NCBI GenBank assembly: GCA_015067565.1
Contig: SVMF01000018.1
Span: 1 to 51,494, forward strand
Direction: 5' to 3'
Length of the DNA: 51,494 bases
Source of the DNA: Oscillospiraceae bacterium
GTDB lineage: Bacteria; Bacillota; Clostridia; Oscillospirales; Oscillospiraceae
Below the pieces are notes generated by a model. It ran no database searches. It saw only the letters and a program-made list of their open reading frames with translations, and was not told the origin of the DNA. Made by a program: the position numbers and the translations under genes. How positions within the stretch are numbered: position 1 is the first letter of the stretch; every line of letters starts with the position of its first letter. Below, in pieces: positions 1 to 8,854 of the stretch.

Positions 1-24
1 AAATACGCATTGTTTACATGTCTG

Positions 25-165
25 AATCGTGCAAAAACGGTTAAAAAGAGCCGTTTTTGCACGATTGCACAGCAACGCTGTGCGAATAAGCCGCAGTAGC
101 GACTTATTCAGCAGACATTAAATAAAATCCCTCGTCGGTTTTTATGCCGACGAGGGATTTTATTT
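25..165. repeat. Array of four tandem hairpins, the last a likely bidirectional terminator
   Basis: Four inverted repeats lie side by side. Positions 25-40 and 51-66 are perfect 16-bp arms (AATCGTGCAAAAACGG). Positions 67-72/78-83 are GCACAG/CTGTGC. GAATAAG (84-90) is matched by CTTATTC (103-109). Positions 120-138/147-165 are perfect 19-bp arms ending in T-rich sequence on both strands. The last hairpin fits a terminator for the minus-strand gene ending at 271 and for anything entering from the left. The rest of 1-270 holds no gene that I can support. Confidence 0.7.
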
Positions 166-270
166 TTACTATTTTGCTGCTTCGCATTCCTTCTTATATT
201 TTAACGCATTCCATAAAAATTTGGGCCGGGCTGACCCCAATTTTTATTGTAGCGCTTTTTGTTTTGAGGC

Positions 271-1194
271 TTAGGCATTTTCAAATGCCAATTCATCGAA
301 GACGGCCTCGAGATTATCTTCAGAATACTCGATCTCGGCGGAAAAATGACGTGCCAGCTCAACCTGATCTTCAAAATCGAAATGTCCGTTCCGGTCGTAC
401 AAGATCGCGCCGAGTGTATGTATGATCTCGTAGCCGAGGGCGACAAAGGCGGCTCTGGCTGCCAGGTCGAGCCTGTCTGCGGCATTTGCCATATGGCGAT
501 AGGCGAGATAGACGCAAAATTGCTCGTATTCTGTCTGTCGCTGTGCCATATGCTGATCAAAGGACGTGAAATCCTTGACACTGACTCGGTACTGCTCCAA
601 GAGCTTTGTCCAAGCCTCATCCAGACGCTCCAGTGAGAGAAAAAATTCTGCCCAATTTACATCCTTTGGAAGGTGCGCGTGACAGAGATAGAGCATCTTC
701 TGCAGCCGTTCGGCCATCGGAAGACTGCGATCCTGCAAGATCAAGACCGCCTTGTCTCGGATGGCGATGATTTCATCATCTTCTGTGAGAGCTTCGTCGG
801 AGAGTAGGCGGGTGGGCTCTTTTTTGCCTAGGATCAGGCTCCCTGCGGCCTCACAGCACAGCCCGATGCCGATCTCGAGGCGACCTGGCAGCTCGTTTCG
901 GAACCGGGGATGGTCAGTGCAGATCTGGCATAAATGTTCTTCGCCCAAGGTGAGGATCAGCTCGCAGAGGTTGTTATCCTGCAAAAAAGGACACCGATCA
1001 TGTTGACCTAAACGGAAATGCGGGACGTCGTATCGCGAAATTTGCGCTCTCAGCTTTTTGCCGAGCTCGCCCGGAAGTTGGTCGTAAAAATGCAAGGTGT
1101 CCTCATCGATATCGATCTCCCAGCCGATGCAGCAGTTGTGCTTGCACTGCTCTGCGATGCAATGAAACTTTGGGTAATAATCGGGATAGACCAT
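271..1194 (-). CDS. FliB-like lysine-N-methylase family protein (Cys-rich CxxCxxCC type)
   Basis: A 307-residue protein. Cysteines at about residues 12, 17, 21 and 22 (FHC-x4-C-x3-CC-IGW), then CPFL, LCEL, LCQIC and a CC pair, form the Cys-rich core of the flagellin lysine-N-methylase/YkgJ group, which binds metal or an Fe-S cluster. The start is taken at ATG 1194 because AAGGAGG (about 1203-1209), embedded in the end of the upstream mocA-like gene, is correctly spaced. An upstream in-frame extension to 1245 is unlikely. It is probably cotranscribed with the mocA-like gene, whose last codons it nearly touches. No flagellar gene is in the window, so the substrate is unknown; at 307 residues it seems shorter than classical FliB. 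The family call is good, the function uncertain. Confidence 0.7.
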   Translation of the reverse strand: MVYPDYYPKFHCIAEQCKHNCCIGWEIDIDEDTLHFYDQLPGELGKKLRAQISRYDVPHFRLGQHDRCPFLQDNNLCELILTLGEEHLCQICTDHPRFRNELPGRLEIGIGLCCEAAGSLILGKKEPTRLLSDEALTEDDEIIAIRDKAVLILQDRSLPMAERLQKMLYLCHAHLPKDVNWAEFFLSLERLDEAWTKLLEQYRVSVKDFTSFDQHMAQRQTEYEQFCVYLAYRHMANAADRLDLAARAAFVALGYEIIHTLGAILYDRNGHFDFEDQVELARHFSAEIEYSEDNLEAVFDELAFENA

Positions 1195-1198
1195 GTTC

Positions 1199-1792
1199 TC
1201 AGCCTCCTTGCTGCAGTTCTTGCAAGGCCTGCGGAGTGTCGACATCGGTCAGCTCCTGCTTGCTGATTTCTACAAGCTTCAATCGTTCGGGATACCGCCG
1301 AATGACGGTATTGCCGCCGTGATCCTCCCGCAGATTCATCAGTTCATCAAAAAAGTCTCTTGGGAAAATGCACGGATTTCCGCGCCTGCCGTTGTGGGAG
1401 GCACCGACAATGCAGGTCGGATTTTCCACCCATGTCTGGACGACTCTGGACACGGACTCTGGCTCCAATAACGGTTGATCTGAGACCATGTACAAAATTG
1501 CGTCGCAGCCGTACATCTGTTGCGTGCCGAGACGGATGGTATGGCTGATGCCCCAATCGGGGTGCGCATTATGGACCCAGGAGAAGCCGAACTCTTCAGC
1601 AAGTGCCTCGACTTTTTTGTACTGTGTCACGACGACGACCTCGGAGAAGCATTCCTTCGGAACAGCCTCCAATGCGCGGCGGATCAGTGTTTTGCCTTCG
1701 TATACCGCTGCAAGCTTATTTTCACCGAAACGCGCGGCATTTCCTGCTGCCATGACAAGGCAGCCCAGCTTGGGTTGATTCAAATTCTCCAT
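1199..1792 (-). CDS. mocA: MocA-like molybdenum cofactor cytidylyltransferase (NTP transferase)
   Basis: A 197-residue MobA/MocA-type nucleotidyltransferase. The glycine-rich nucleotide loop LVMAAGNAARFGENK lies at residues 12-26, the metal-binding MVSDQPLL at about 102-109, and a GNPCIFP motif near 138. MocA transfers CMP to molybdopterin, giving the cytosine dinucleotide cofactor of XDH-family enzymes; the E. coli relative YgfJ is also linked to XdhD-type hydroxylases. It is divergent from the xanthine dehydrogenase cluster at 2007, so a cofactor-maturation role is the natural inference. SD-like AGGGTGAT precedes ATG 1792, with a strong promoter at 1816-1845. A selenium-dependent-hydroxylase maturation role like YgfJ is an alternative. 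Confidence 0.82.
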   Translation of the reverse strand: MENLNQPKLGCLVMAAGNAARFGENKLAAVYEGKTLIRRALEAVPKECFSEVVVVTQYKKVEALAEEFGFSWVHNAHPDWGISHTIRLGTQQMYGCDAILYMVSDQPLLEPESVSRVVQTWVENPTCIVGASHNGRRGNPCIFPRDFFDELMNLREDHGGNTVIRRYPERLKLVEISKQELTDVDTPQALQELQQGG

Positions 1793-1803
1793 GATTTATC
1801 ACC

Positions 1804-1845
1804 CTTTCGGGGCATAGTATACCCCGAAACAGCAGCGTTTGTCAA
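1804..1845 (-). promoter_or_regulatory. mocA promoter with an 8-bp dyad over the -10 box
   Basis: On the minus strand, TTGACA (1845-1840) and TATACT (1821-1816) are 18 bp apart. Perfect 8-bp arms TTTCGGGG (1828-1821 side) and CCCCGAAA (1811-1804 side) flank a 9-nt centre that contains the -10 box. A palindrome placed over the -10 and start site is a typical repressor operator position. The alternative is a short 5' hairpin or weak terminator. Confidence 0.7.
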
Positions 1846-1905
1846 TATTGCATGGTTCTCTTTGAGAAAGTGGTTATATTATTTAAAGAATAACGATTTT
1901 TTCTC

Positions 1906-1934
1906 TTTCAATAATGCGATTTTTATGATATACT
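1906..1934 (+). promoter_or_regulatory. Possible promoter of ygfM-xdhD
   Basis: TATACT at 1929-1934 has TTTCAA 17 bp upstream at 1906-1911. The -10 is good and the -35 poor, which suggests that an activator may be needed. The AT-rich stretch 1861-1925 holds no gene. Confidence 0.45.
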
Positions 1935-2006
1935 GTATGCGAGAAGGTGGAGTTTGCGATTTCCACAAATATTCACGAAAGAATCAACAATCAGGAGGTT
2001 AGATTT

Positions 2007-2702
2007 ATGATCATCCATCGTCCTAAAACGGCGGCCGAAGCGGTACAGATCCGATACGCAAGCCCCGAGACCACGGCTTACCTCGCCGGTGGAACGGATG
2101 ACCTGCGCCTCGGGGGTGCGGCAGAGGGAAAAGAACTGATCGATATTAACGCATTGGGTTTTGATACGATTGAAGAAAAGAATGGTAAAATCTATATTGG
2201 TGCTCGTGTGACGCTGCAGCAGCTTGTGGAAAGTGACCTTGTTCCCGGATTCATAAAGGAGGCTGCAAAGTTCTGCGCATCCTTTGCAAGACGTAATTCC
2301 GCAACCATCGGAGGCAACATTGCGCTGCGCCGTGATGACAGCTATCTGGCTGCGGCTCTGTGTGTTTCTGAGGCGAAGCTGATCGCTCTGAGCGCAAAGG
2401 GCGAAAAGGAAGAGAATGTTTATGATTACCTGAAGGGCGCTTGCAAGTGCCTGCTTGAGTACATTGTGATCGACAAAAACCGAGAAGGTTGGGTCAAGCG
2501 TTTCGGCAACACCGTCTCCAGCCATGCAACCCTGATCGCTGCTCAGAGCAACGGCGTTTATGCTCTGAGCGTGAAGGGGAGCGACCTGATCTGTGGCAAC
2601 ACCCCCGAACTGCATGAGACGATGGAGTTTTGCGACGATCTAGCCGGCAGTGCTGAATACAAGAAGTATTTGGCTAAGACTGTCTTTTCGCTGAGGAGGT
2701 AA
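2007..2702 (+). CDS. ygfM: Molybdopterin dehydrogenase FAD-binding subunit, YgfM-like
   Basis: A 231-residue FAD-binding subunit of the xanthine dehydrogenase family. AGGTDDL at about residues 27-33 and RNSATIGGN near 110 are the two flavin-contact motifs of this fold. It would pass electrons between the molybdenum/Fe-S subunit and an acceptor. ATG 2007 is chosen because AGGAGG (1993-1998) sits 8 nt upstream; an in-frame ATG at 1947 lacks an SD. The next gene starts 4 bp after the stop and is XdhD-like, reproducing the E. coli ygfM-xdhD pairing. It appears shorter than XdhB (293 residues, 7973-8854), as expected for the YgfM branch. Confidence 0.82.
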   Translation: MIIHRPKTAAEAVQIRYASPETTAYLAGGTDDLRLGGAAEGKELIDINALGFDTIEEKNGKIYIGARVTLQQLVESDLVPGFIKEAAKFCASFARRNSATIGGNIALRRDDSYLAAALCVSEAKLIALSAKGEKEENVYDYLKGACKCLLEYIVIDKNREGWVKRFGNTVSSHATLIAAQSNGVYALSVKGSDLICGNTPELHETMEFCDDLAGSAEYKKYLAKTVFSLRR

Positions 2703-2706
2703 GAAC

Positions 2707-5586
2707 ATGGAATTTAGATGCAGAATTAATGGTGAGGACATCCGCCTGCTCGGTGAGCCGACCGAGCGATTGAGAGATGTTCTGTACCGCACCGGTTATC
2801 TTTCTGTCCGAGACAGTGACGACGCGGAGGGCTTTGCAGGCTCTGATACGATCATCTATAACGGCGAACTGAAGTATTCCAATTTCATCCTGCTCTATCA
2901 GGCGGAGGGTGCGGAAATCCGTACGGCCGAGGGTCTGCTGAGTGGCAGAGAACTGAACTACGTTCAGAAGGCGATGATCTCCGCAGGCATTGTTGCCAGT
3001 GCGTACAACGCAGCGACGGCGTCTCTGATCCTGACCTGGCTACTGGAAAAGAATCCGCATCCGTCCAGAGATGAGATCAAGGACGTCCTCAGCAGTATTT
3101 TCATCCGTGACGCGGGTTATGAGCATTATTATCTTGCAGTCAAGCTCGCCATCGAGCTGCGCGATACTGGCAGTTATCAGAGCGAGATTGCACCTTCGTT
3201 CCGACCGAAGCTGGAAGTCGTCGGCAAGCCGATCGACAAGATTGACGGTGCGGCGCTGGTTTCCGGTGAGCCCGTCTTCGTTGAGGACAAGGTTCCGGCA
3301 AACGCTTGGTGTCTGCACGTGCTGCGCAGCCCGTTTGCCAGTGCGTATATCAAGAGTATCGACATTTCCGAGGCGGAGAAACTCGATGGCGTTGCTGCCA
3401 TCATCACCGCCGAAAACTGTCCCGATGTTTACTACATGCAGGCGGGTCAGGGCAATCCTGAACCCTCGCCTCACGACCGTCGCTTGTTCAACCGCAAGGT
3501 TCGCCATGTAGGCGACCGTGTGGCTGGAATCGTGGCAAGAAACAAGGAGATTGCCTACAAGGCAGCGTCTTTGATCAAGGTGGAATACGAACCGACCGAG
3601 GCCATCTTTACCGTAGAAGAGGCTATGGCTGAGGGAGCTCCGCTCGTACATAACGGTCCGGTACAGTACAACGCCGGTGCCCCTGCGGACCTCGATGAAT
3701 TCAATGCTCGCGCAGGTGACGAGCGTGAAGGCAAGGTTATTTATCAGTTTCCGCTGCATGCAAATATCCAGAAGAACATTGCTGCTTCCAACAAGGGTCA
3801 CATCGGTGATATGGAAAAGGGCTTTGCAGAGGCTGACGAGATTGTCGACTGCACCTATCAGACTACTCAGATCCAGCATACACCGCTTGAACCGCATGTT
3901 TGCTACGCACATGTCGAAAACGGTCGCCTGGTCGTCAATGCTTCGACGCAGGTTCCTTACCATCTGCGCCGCATCTGCAGTTGGGTTTGCGGCATTCCTG
4001 AAAATAAAATCCACATTATCAAAGAACGTGTCGGGGGCGGCTACGGCAGCAAGCAGGATATTCTGGTCGAGGAATTGACGGCCTATGCTGCATGGACCAC
4101 CGGAAAGCCCGTTTACTACCGCAACACCCGTGAGGAAGAGTTCATCGCCAACTCCACCCGTCATCCGATGCGCTGCCGCGTCAAGATGGGCGGCAAGAAG
4201 GACGGCACCATCACCGCTATCTTCATGGAGGTCTGCGCAAACACAGGCCCTTATGGCAACCACTGTCTAACCGTTCCGATGAACAGCTGCTCGAAGACAC
4301 TGCCGCTGTTCAAGGTCGACAACATGGGTTATGACCTTAAGGTTTTCTATACCAACACACCTCCGGCAGGTGCTTATCAGGGCTACGGCACGCCCAAGGG
4401 TACTTATGGCCTCATGATGGCCATGGCGGAGCTGGCCGAAAAACTCGGCATCGACTACAAGGATATGGTTTCGAAGAACCATATCGAAGAAGGCTATATG
4501 CTTGAGATCCTAAAGGGTCTGGGCGAAGGCCGCGAAGGCAATGTCGTTCCCGTCGGCTCTTGCGGTTTGGAGGAAGCCATTGCCAAGGGCTGCGAGATGA
4601 TCGACTGGGGTAAGAAGGAAATTTCCGAAGATCCCGATTGGAAGATCGGTAAGGGCTTTGCCATGATCATGCAGGGCTCGGGTTTGCCCGGCCTTGACCA
4701 CGCGGAAGCGATTGCAAAGCTTGAGACCGACGGCACCGTCATCCTCAACAGCGGCGGCGCTGACCTTGGCACGGGTCTTGACACGATTTCCGCCAAGATC
4801 GTCTCCGAGGTTCTGAAGCTCCCGATGGACAGAATTACGATCGTTTCCGGTGACACCGATTCCTGCGCCTTCGATACCGGCTCCTATGCATCCTCCGGTA
4901 CCTTCTTCTCCGGCAACGCAACTTTGGTTGCAACCAACAACCTGAAGGAAAAGATTCTGGCTGAGGCTGCACTGCAGCTGGAAGAAGATGTCAAGGATCT
5001 GGATGTCCGGGCGCCCGGTGAGGTCTACTCCAAGAAGACCGGCGCCGCCATCAGTTACTACAAGCTGACGCATACCGCAACCAGCGGCAGCGGCAGAGGT
5101 CAGATGGTCGCTCACGGCAGCTTTGTTACCGCAGCTTCCTCCGTTCCCTATGGTGCACACTTTGCACAGGTCGCGGTCAATGTCAAGACCGGCGAGATCA
5201 AGGTGCAGAAATTCTATGCGCTGCAGGATGCAGGTACTCCCATCAACCCCGAATGCGCTCTGACGCAGATATACGGTGCGGTGATGAAGTCTATCGGCCA
5301 CAGCCTGTATGAGAATATGGTGCTCGACAGCGATGGCAAGTGCATCAATGCCAACCTCACCGACTACGGTGCACCGATGATCGGTGACGCTCCCGATGAT
5401 TTCAAGTCTGTCCTCATAGATGTGGACGATAAGTACGGCCCCTTCGGTGCGAAGTCTATTTCTGAGATCGCCTGCAACGGCGCAGCTCCCGCAATCGGCA
5501 TTGCGATCCACGATGCTTGCGGCGTCTGGGTTCGTAGCTGGCCGATGACCCCGGAGAAGATCCTGAAGGGACTTGGCAAAATCTGA
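2707..5586 (+). CDS. xdhD: XdhD-like molybdenum hydroxylase with degenerate N-terminal [2Fe-2S] domain
   Basis: A 959-residue fusion of a ferredoxin-like N-terminal domain (about 1-160) and a large molybdopterin-binding part (about 175-959). The cofactor part shows GGGYGSKQD, AYQGYGTPKG, GGADLGTGLDT and, at about residue 920, the Glu of GAKSISE, which corresponds to the catalytic Glu of XDH. The N-terminal domain keeps the fold-like order, but the eight cluster cysteines are replaced (IIYNGELKYSN, IVASAYN, SIFIRDAGYEH). E. coli XdhD, as I recall its sequence, shows the same replacement, with a matching VRxSDD...GFAGSD stretch. XdhD belongs to the anaerobic purine (urate/hypoxanthine) pathway of gut bacteria. 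ATG 2707 follows GAGGAGGT at 2692-2700. Confidence 0.88.
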   Translation: MEFRCRINGEDIRLLGEPTERLRDVLYRTGYLSVRDSDDAEGFAGSDTIIYNGELKYSNFILLYQAEGAEIRTAEGLLSGRELNYVQKAMISAGIVASAYNAATASLILTWLLEKNPHPSRDEIKDVLSSIFIRDAGYEHYYLAVKLAIELRDTGSYQSEIAPSFRPKLEVVGKPIDKIDGAALVSGEPVFVEDKVPANAWCLHVLRSPFASAYIKSIDISEAEKLDGVAAIITAENCPDVYYMQAGQGNPEPSPHDRRLFNRKVRHVGDRVAGIVARNKEIAYKAASLIKVEYEPTEAIFTVEEAMAEGAPLVHNGPVQYNAGAPADLDEFNARAGDEREGKVIYQFPLHANIQKNIAASNKGHIGDMEKGFAEADEIVDCTYQTTQIQHTPLEPHVCYAHVENGRLVVNASTQVPYHLRRICSWVCGIPENKIHIIKERVGGGYGSKQDILVEELTAYAAWTTGKPVYYRNTREEEFIANSTRHPMRCRVKMGGKKDGTITAIFMEVCANTGPYGNHCLTVPMNSCSKTLPLFKVDNMGYDLKVFYTNTPPAGAYQGYGTPKGTYGLMMAMAELAEKLGIDYKDMVSKNHIEEGYMLEILKGLGEGREGNVVPVGSCGLEEAIAKGCEMIDWGKKEISEDPDWKIGKGFAMIMQGSGLPGLDHAEAIAKLETDGTVILNSGGADLGTGLDTISAKIVSEVLKLPMDRITIVSGDTDSCAFDTGSYASSGTFFSGNATLVATNNLKEKILAEAALQLEEDVKDLDVRAPGEVYSKKTGAAISYYKLTHTATSGSGRGQMVAHGSFVTAASSVPYGAHFAQVAVNVKTGEIKVQKFYALQDAGTPINPECALTQIYGAVMKSIGHSLYENMVLDSDGKCINANLTDYGAPMIGDAPDDFKSVLIDVDDKYGPFGAKSISEIACNGAAPAIGIAIHDACGVWVRSWPMTPEKILKGLGKI

Positions 5587-5601
5587 TCAATTTACGCTCG
5601 A

Positions 5602-5620
5602 TCGGGCGGCTTGTCCGCCC
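5602..5620 (+). terminator. Hairpin without T tract between xdhD and xdhA
   Basis: TCGGGCGG and a matching CCGCCCGA form an 8-bp stem around a short loop between the xdhD stop and the xdhA ribosome binding site (AGGAGG about 5640-5645). Without a T run it is more likely an mRNA stabiliser or attenuating hairpin than a full terminator. Confidence 0.5.
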
Positions 5621-5653
5621 GAACGATGAATCAATAAAAAGGAGGCACATGTT

Positions 5654-7969
5654 ATGAGCCATCATGTCGGACAAAGCGTAAAGCGTGTGGACGCATTCGA
5701 CAAGGCAACCGGCAGAGCAAAGTACACAGATGATCTGTGTGACAAGAATGCTCTGATCGTCAAGGTGGTTCGCTCCACCATAGCTCACGGCTTTGTAAAA
5801 TCCATTGATACTTCTGAGGCTGAGAAGGTTCCCGGTGTGGTTAAGATCCTTACTTGCTTCGATGTCCCTGATATTCAGTTCCCCACGGCGGGCCATCCCT
5901 GGTCTACCGATCCGTCCCATCAGGATACCGCTGACCGCAAGCTGCTCAATCAGCACGTCCGCTACTACGGTGACGATGTTGCGGCTGTCGTGGCAGAGGA
6001 TGAGATCGCTGCTGCGCAGGCTGCTCGCCTGGTCAAGGTGGAATATGAGACGCTCCCGTTCGTCCTCGATGTACAAAAGGCCATGGAGCCTGATGCACCG
6101 CAGATCCACGAGGAGTTCCCCGGTAATGTGCTAAAGCATACCAGCAATATTAAAGGCAACTATGAAGAGGCGATCAAGGAGCCTGGACTGATTTGTGTTG
6201 ACAAATGGTATGATACTGCATCTGTGCAGCATTGCCATATTGAGAACCATATCGCAGTTGCCTACGAAGAGTCCGGCAAGATCGTTGTCGTGTCCTCAAC
6301 GCAGATTCCGCACATTGTCCGCCGTACGGTCGGCCAGGCTTTGGGTGTGGATTGGGGTAAGATCCGCATAATCAAACCCTATATCGGCGGCGGATTCGGC
6401 AACAAGCAGGATACCCTCTATGAGCCGCTTGCAGCATGGCTTTGCATGCAGGTTGGTGGCAGAACAGTCAAGCTGGACATTCCCCGTGAGGATACCTTCA
6501 TCTCCAACCGTATCCGCCATGCAGAGCGCTTCCACATCACCTCGTGGGTGCGTGCAGACGGTACCGTCGTTGCCCGTAAGGTGGATCTGTATTCCAACCA
6601 AGGTGCCTATGCTTCGCACGGCCACTCCATCGCGGCTAAGGGCCTCAATGCCATTCCGCAGCTGTATCCCTGCCCGAACTATTGCGGCAATGCCTATACA
6701 GTTTATACCAACCGCTCCTGCGCAGGTGCAATGCGTGGATATGGTATGCCGCAGGCCTCTTATGCCATCGAGTGTCATGTTGAGGACATTGCCAAGGAAC
6801 TTGGTGTAGATTCTCTGGAATATCGCCGTAAGCACCTGATGCCCGTCGGCTTCGTGGACGGCTTCTCCAAGAACGAGCTGTATTATGACAGCTTCAATCA
6901 GTGCTTCGATAAGGCGGTCAAGTACATGGACTACGACCGCAAGCGTAAGGAGTACGAAAACCAGACCGGCGATATCCGCAAGGGCATCGGCATTGCGACC
7001 TATTGGTATAATACCGCTGTTTGGCCCATTTCGCTGGAGCACTCCTCCTGCCGTATGGTCCTCAACCAAGACGGCTCGGTGCAGGTTCAGGTCGGTGAGA
7101 CCGAGATCGGCCAGGGCGCCGACACCGCTTATGCACAGATGACGGCTGAGATCCTCGGCCTGAAGGACTACCGAGATGTCCACATGATTTCTACGCAGGA
7201 TACGGACATCACCCCGTTTGGCACGGGTGCTTATGCTTCCCGTCAGACCTATGTTGTCGGCTTCTCCATCAGCCAGACCGGCAACATCCTCAAGCGTAAG
7301 ATCCTGGAATATGCCGTTGAGCTGACCCGCTGCCCTCTGACCAATATGGACATCGTAGACAGCAACATCGTCCGCACCATCGACGGTAGAGTCCTCATGA
7401 GCCTGAAGGATCTGGCGACTGAGGCCCTTTACAGCATGACACACAGCGTCCATCTGACGGCTGAGTCTTCTTATCAGATCAAGAACAATGCCTATTCCTT
7501 CGGCTGCTGCTGTGCCGAGGTCGAGGTGGATGTTCCTATGTGCCGTGTTCAGGTCAAGAAGATCATCAACGTCCACGATTGTGGCAACCTGATCAACCCT
7601 CAGCTGGCGGAAGCTCAGGTTCACGGCGGTATGTCGATGGGTATCGGCATGGCTCTGTCTGAGATGCTCCTGTGGGACGAAAAGACCGGTGCACCGCTCA
7701 ACAACAACCTGCTGGACTACAAGCTCTCCTCTACGATGGATCATCCGCATCTTGAGGCACAGTTTGTCGAAAATCCTGAGCCCACCAACCCGTTTGGCAC
7801 CAAGTCTCTGGGTGAGCCGCCCACATGCCCTGTTGCGCCTGCGATCCGCAATGCGATTATGAACGCAACCGGTGTGGCGATCAACACCCTGCCTATGAAC
7901 CCCCATGTTTTGTTTAAGCACTTCACTGAGGCAGGCCTTATCAACGACCCATGGAGAAAGGAGAACTAA
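5654..7969 (+). CDS. xdhA: Xanthine dehydrogenase molybdopterin-binding subunit XdhA
   Basis: A 771-residue large subunit of a three-subunit xanthine dehydrogenase. Cofactor motifs are GGGFGNKQD (about 247), AMRGYGMPQ (about 357) and GETEIGQGADT (about 481). The catalytic Glu is residue 721 in GTKSLGEPP. It hydroxylates purines such as hypoxanthine or xanthine at the molybdenum centre, passing electrons to XdhC (Fe-S) and XdhB (FAD). The length is close to E. coli XdhA. ATG 5654 follows AAGGAGG at 5639-5645. The gene order A-B-C matches E. coli xdhABC, and the genes are close or overlapping, which indicates one transcript. Substrate choice cannot be read from sequence. Confidence 0.9.
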   Translation: MSHHVGQSVKRVDAFDKATGRAKYTDDLCDKNALIVKVVRSTIAHGFVKSIDTSEAEKVPGVVKILTCFDVPDIQFPTAGHPWSTDPSHQDTADRKLLNQHVRYYGDDVAAVVAEDEIAAAQAARLVKVEYETLPFVLDVQKAMEPDAPQIHEEFPGNVLKHTSNIKGNYEEAIKEPGLICVDKWYDTASVQHCHIENHIAVAYEESGKIVVVSSTQIPHIVRRTVGQALGVDWGKIRIIKPYIGGGFGNKQDTLYEPLAAWLCMQVGGRTVKLDIPREDTFISNRIRHAERFHITSWVRADGTVVARKVDLYSNQGAYASHGHSIAAKGLNAIPQLYPCPNYCGNAYTVYTNRSCAGAMRGYGMPQASYAIECHVEDIAKELGVDSLEYRRKHLMPVGFVDGFSKNELYYDSFNQCFDKAVKYMDYDRKRKEYENQTGDIRKGIGIATYWYNTAVWPISLEHSSCRMVLNQDGSVQVQVGETEIGQGADTAYAQMTAEILGLKDYRDVHMISTQDTDITPFGTGAYASRQTYVVGFSISQTGNILKRKILEYAVELTRCPLTNMDIVDSNIVRTIDGRVLMSLKDLATEALYSMTHSVHLTAESSYQIKNNAYSFGCCCAEVEVDVPMCRVQVKKIINVHDCGNLINPQLAEAQVHGGMSMGIGMALSEMLLWDEKTGAPLNNNLLDYKLSSTMDHPHLEAQFVENPEPTNPFGTKSLGEPPTCPVAPAIRNAIMNATGVAINTLPMNPHVLFKHFTEAGLINDPWRKEN

Positions 7970-7972
7970 GCC

Positions 7973-8854
7973 ATGTATGATATGAAAGCCTATTATGAGT
8001 CCGAGAGTGTGCAGCATGCTGTGCAGCTTCGTCTGGAGCATCCGCAGGCGCACATCATCGCAGGCGGCTCTGACGTTTTGGTTCAGATGCGTGAAGGCAA
8101 GCGTGCCGGCGTGGAGCTGATCTCCATCTATATGCTCGACGAGCTCCGCGGTGTTTCGATCGATGAGGACGAGAACATCCGCATCGGCTCGCTCACCAGC
8201 TTCTCTCACATCACAAAGGATCCCATTATTCAGAAATATATCAATGTCTTGGGCGAAGCCGTCGACCAGGTTGGTGGCCCGCAGATCCGTAATATCGGCA
8301 CCATCGGCGGCAACACCTGCAACGGCGTTACCTCTGCCGATTCCGCATCTACCCTTCACGCCTGGGAAGCGATTGTTGAGCTGACCGGCCCGAATGGTGT
8401 GCGTCGCATCCCTATCAAGGATTTTTACCTCAAGGCCAAGGTCGTTGACATCCGTGAGGGCGAGATCCAGACGGCCATTCTGATCCCCAAGGCAAGCTAT
8501 GAAAATACCTATGGCTACTATATCAAGTACGCCATGAGAAATGCACTCGACATCGCAACCAACGGCTGCTCGGTCAATGTCCGCCTTTCTGAGGATAAGA
8601 AGACCTTCGAGCGTGTCCGCGTTGCCTACGGTGTCGCAGGCCCGATCCCCATGCGCGCCCCCAATGCCGAGGAATTTATCAATGGTAAGGCGGTCACTAT
8701 GGAAAATATCGAGGCATTTGCACTGAAGGTCCTGGAGGACATCAATCCCCGCGATTCCTGGAGAGCATCGAAGGCACTGCGTCAGCATGTGGCTGTCGAG
8801 TCTGCCAAGCGTTGCATCGTGGAATCTGTCAAACGTGCAGGAGGTGTGCTGTAA
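7973..8854 (+). CDS. xdhB: Xanthine dehydrogenase FAD-binding subunit XdhB
   Basis: A 293-residue flavin subunit. AGGSD at residues 30-34 and IRNIGTIGGN at 105-114 are the FAD pyrophosphate-binding motifs of the molybdopterin dehydrogenase family. It accepts electrons from XdhC and reduces the external acceptor. It starts 3 bp after xdhA; the SD AAAGGAG is inside the end of xdhA. Its stop codon overlaps the xdhC start (TAATG), implying translational coupling. Confidence 0.9.
   Translation: MYDMKAYYESESVQHAVQLRLEHPQAHIIAGGSDVLVQMREGKRAGVELISIYMLDELRGVSIDEDENIRIGSLTSFSHITKDPIIQKYINVLGEAVDQVGGPQIRNIGTIGGNTCNGVTSADSASTLHAWEAIVELTGPNGVRRIPIKDFYLKAKVVDIREGEIQTAILIPKASYENTYGYYIKYAMRNALDIATNGCSVNVRLSEDKKTFERVRVAYGVAGPIPMRAPNAEEFINGKAVTMENIEAFALKVLEDINPRDSWRASKALRQHVAVESAKRCIVESVKRAGGVL

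Noticed and set aside
6296-8788. A very long open frame (830 codons) antisense to xdhA/xdhB, and similar ones opposite xdhD (3040-4263, 4510-5511).
   Set aside because: They mirror genes with strong codon bias, show no family motifs or ribosome binding sites, and lie wholly within well-supported genes.
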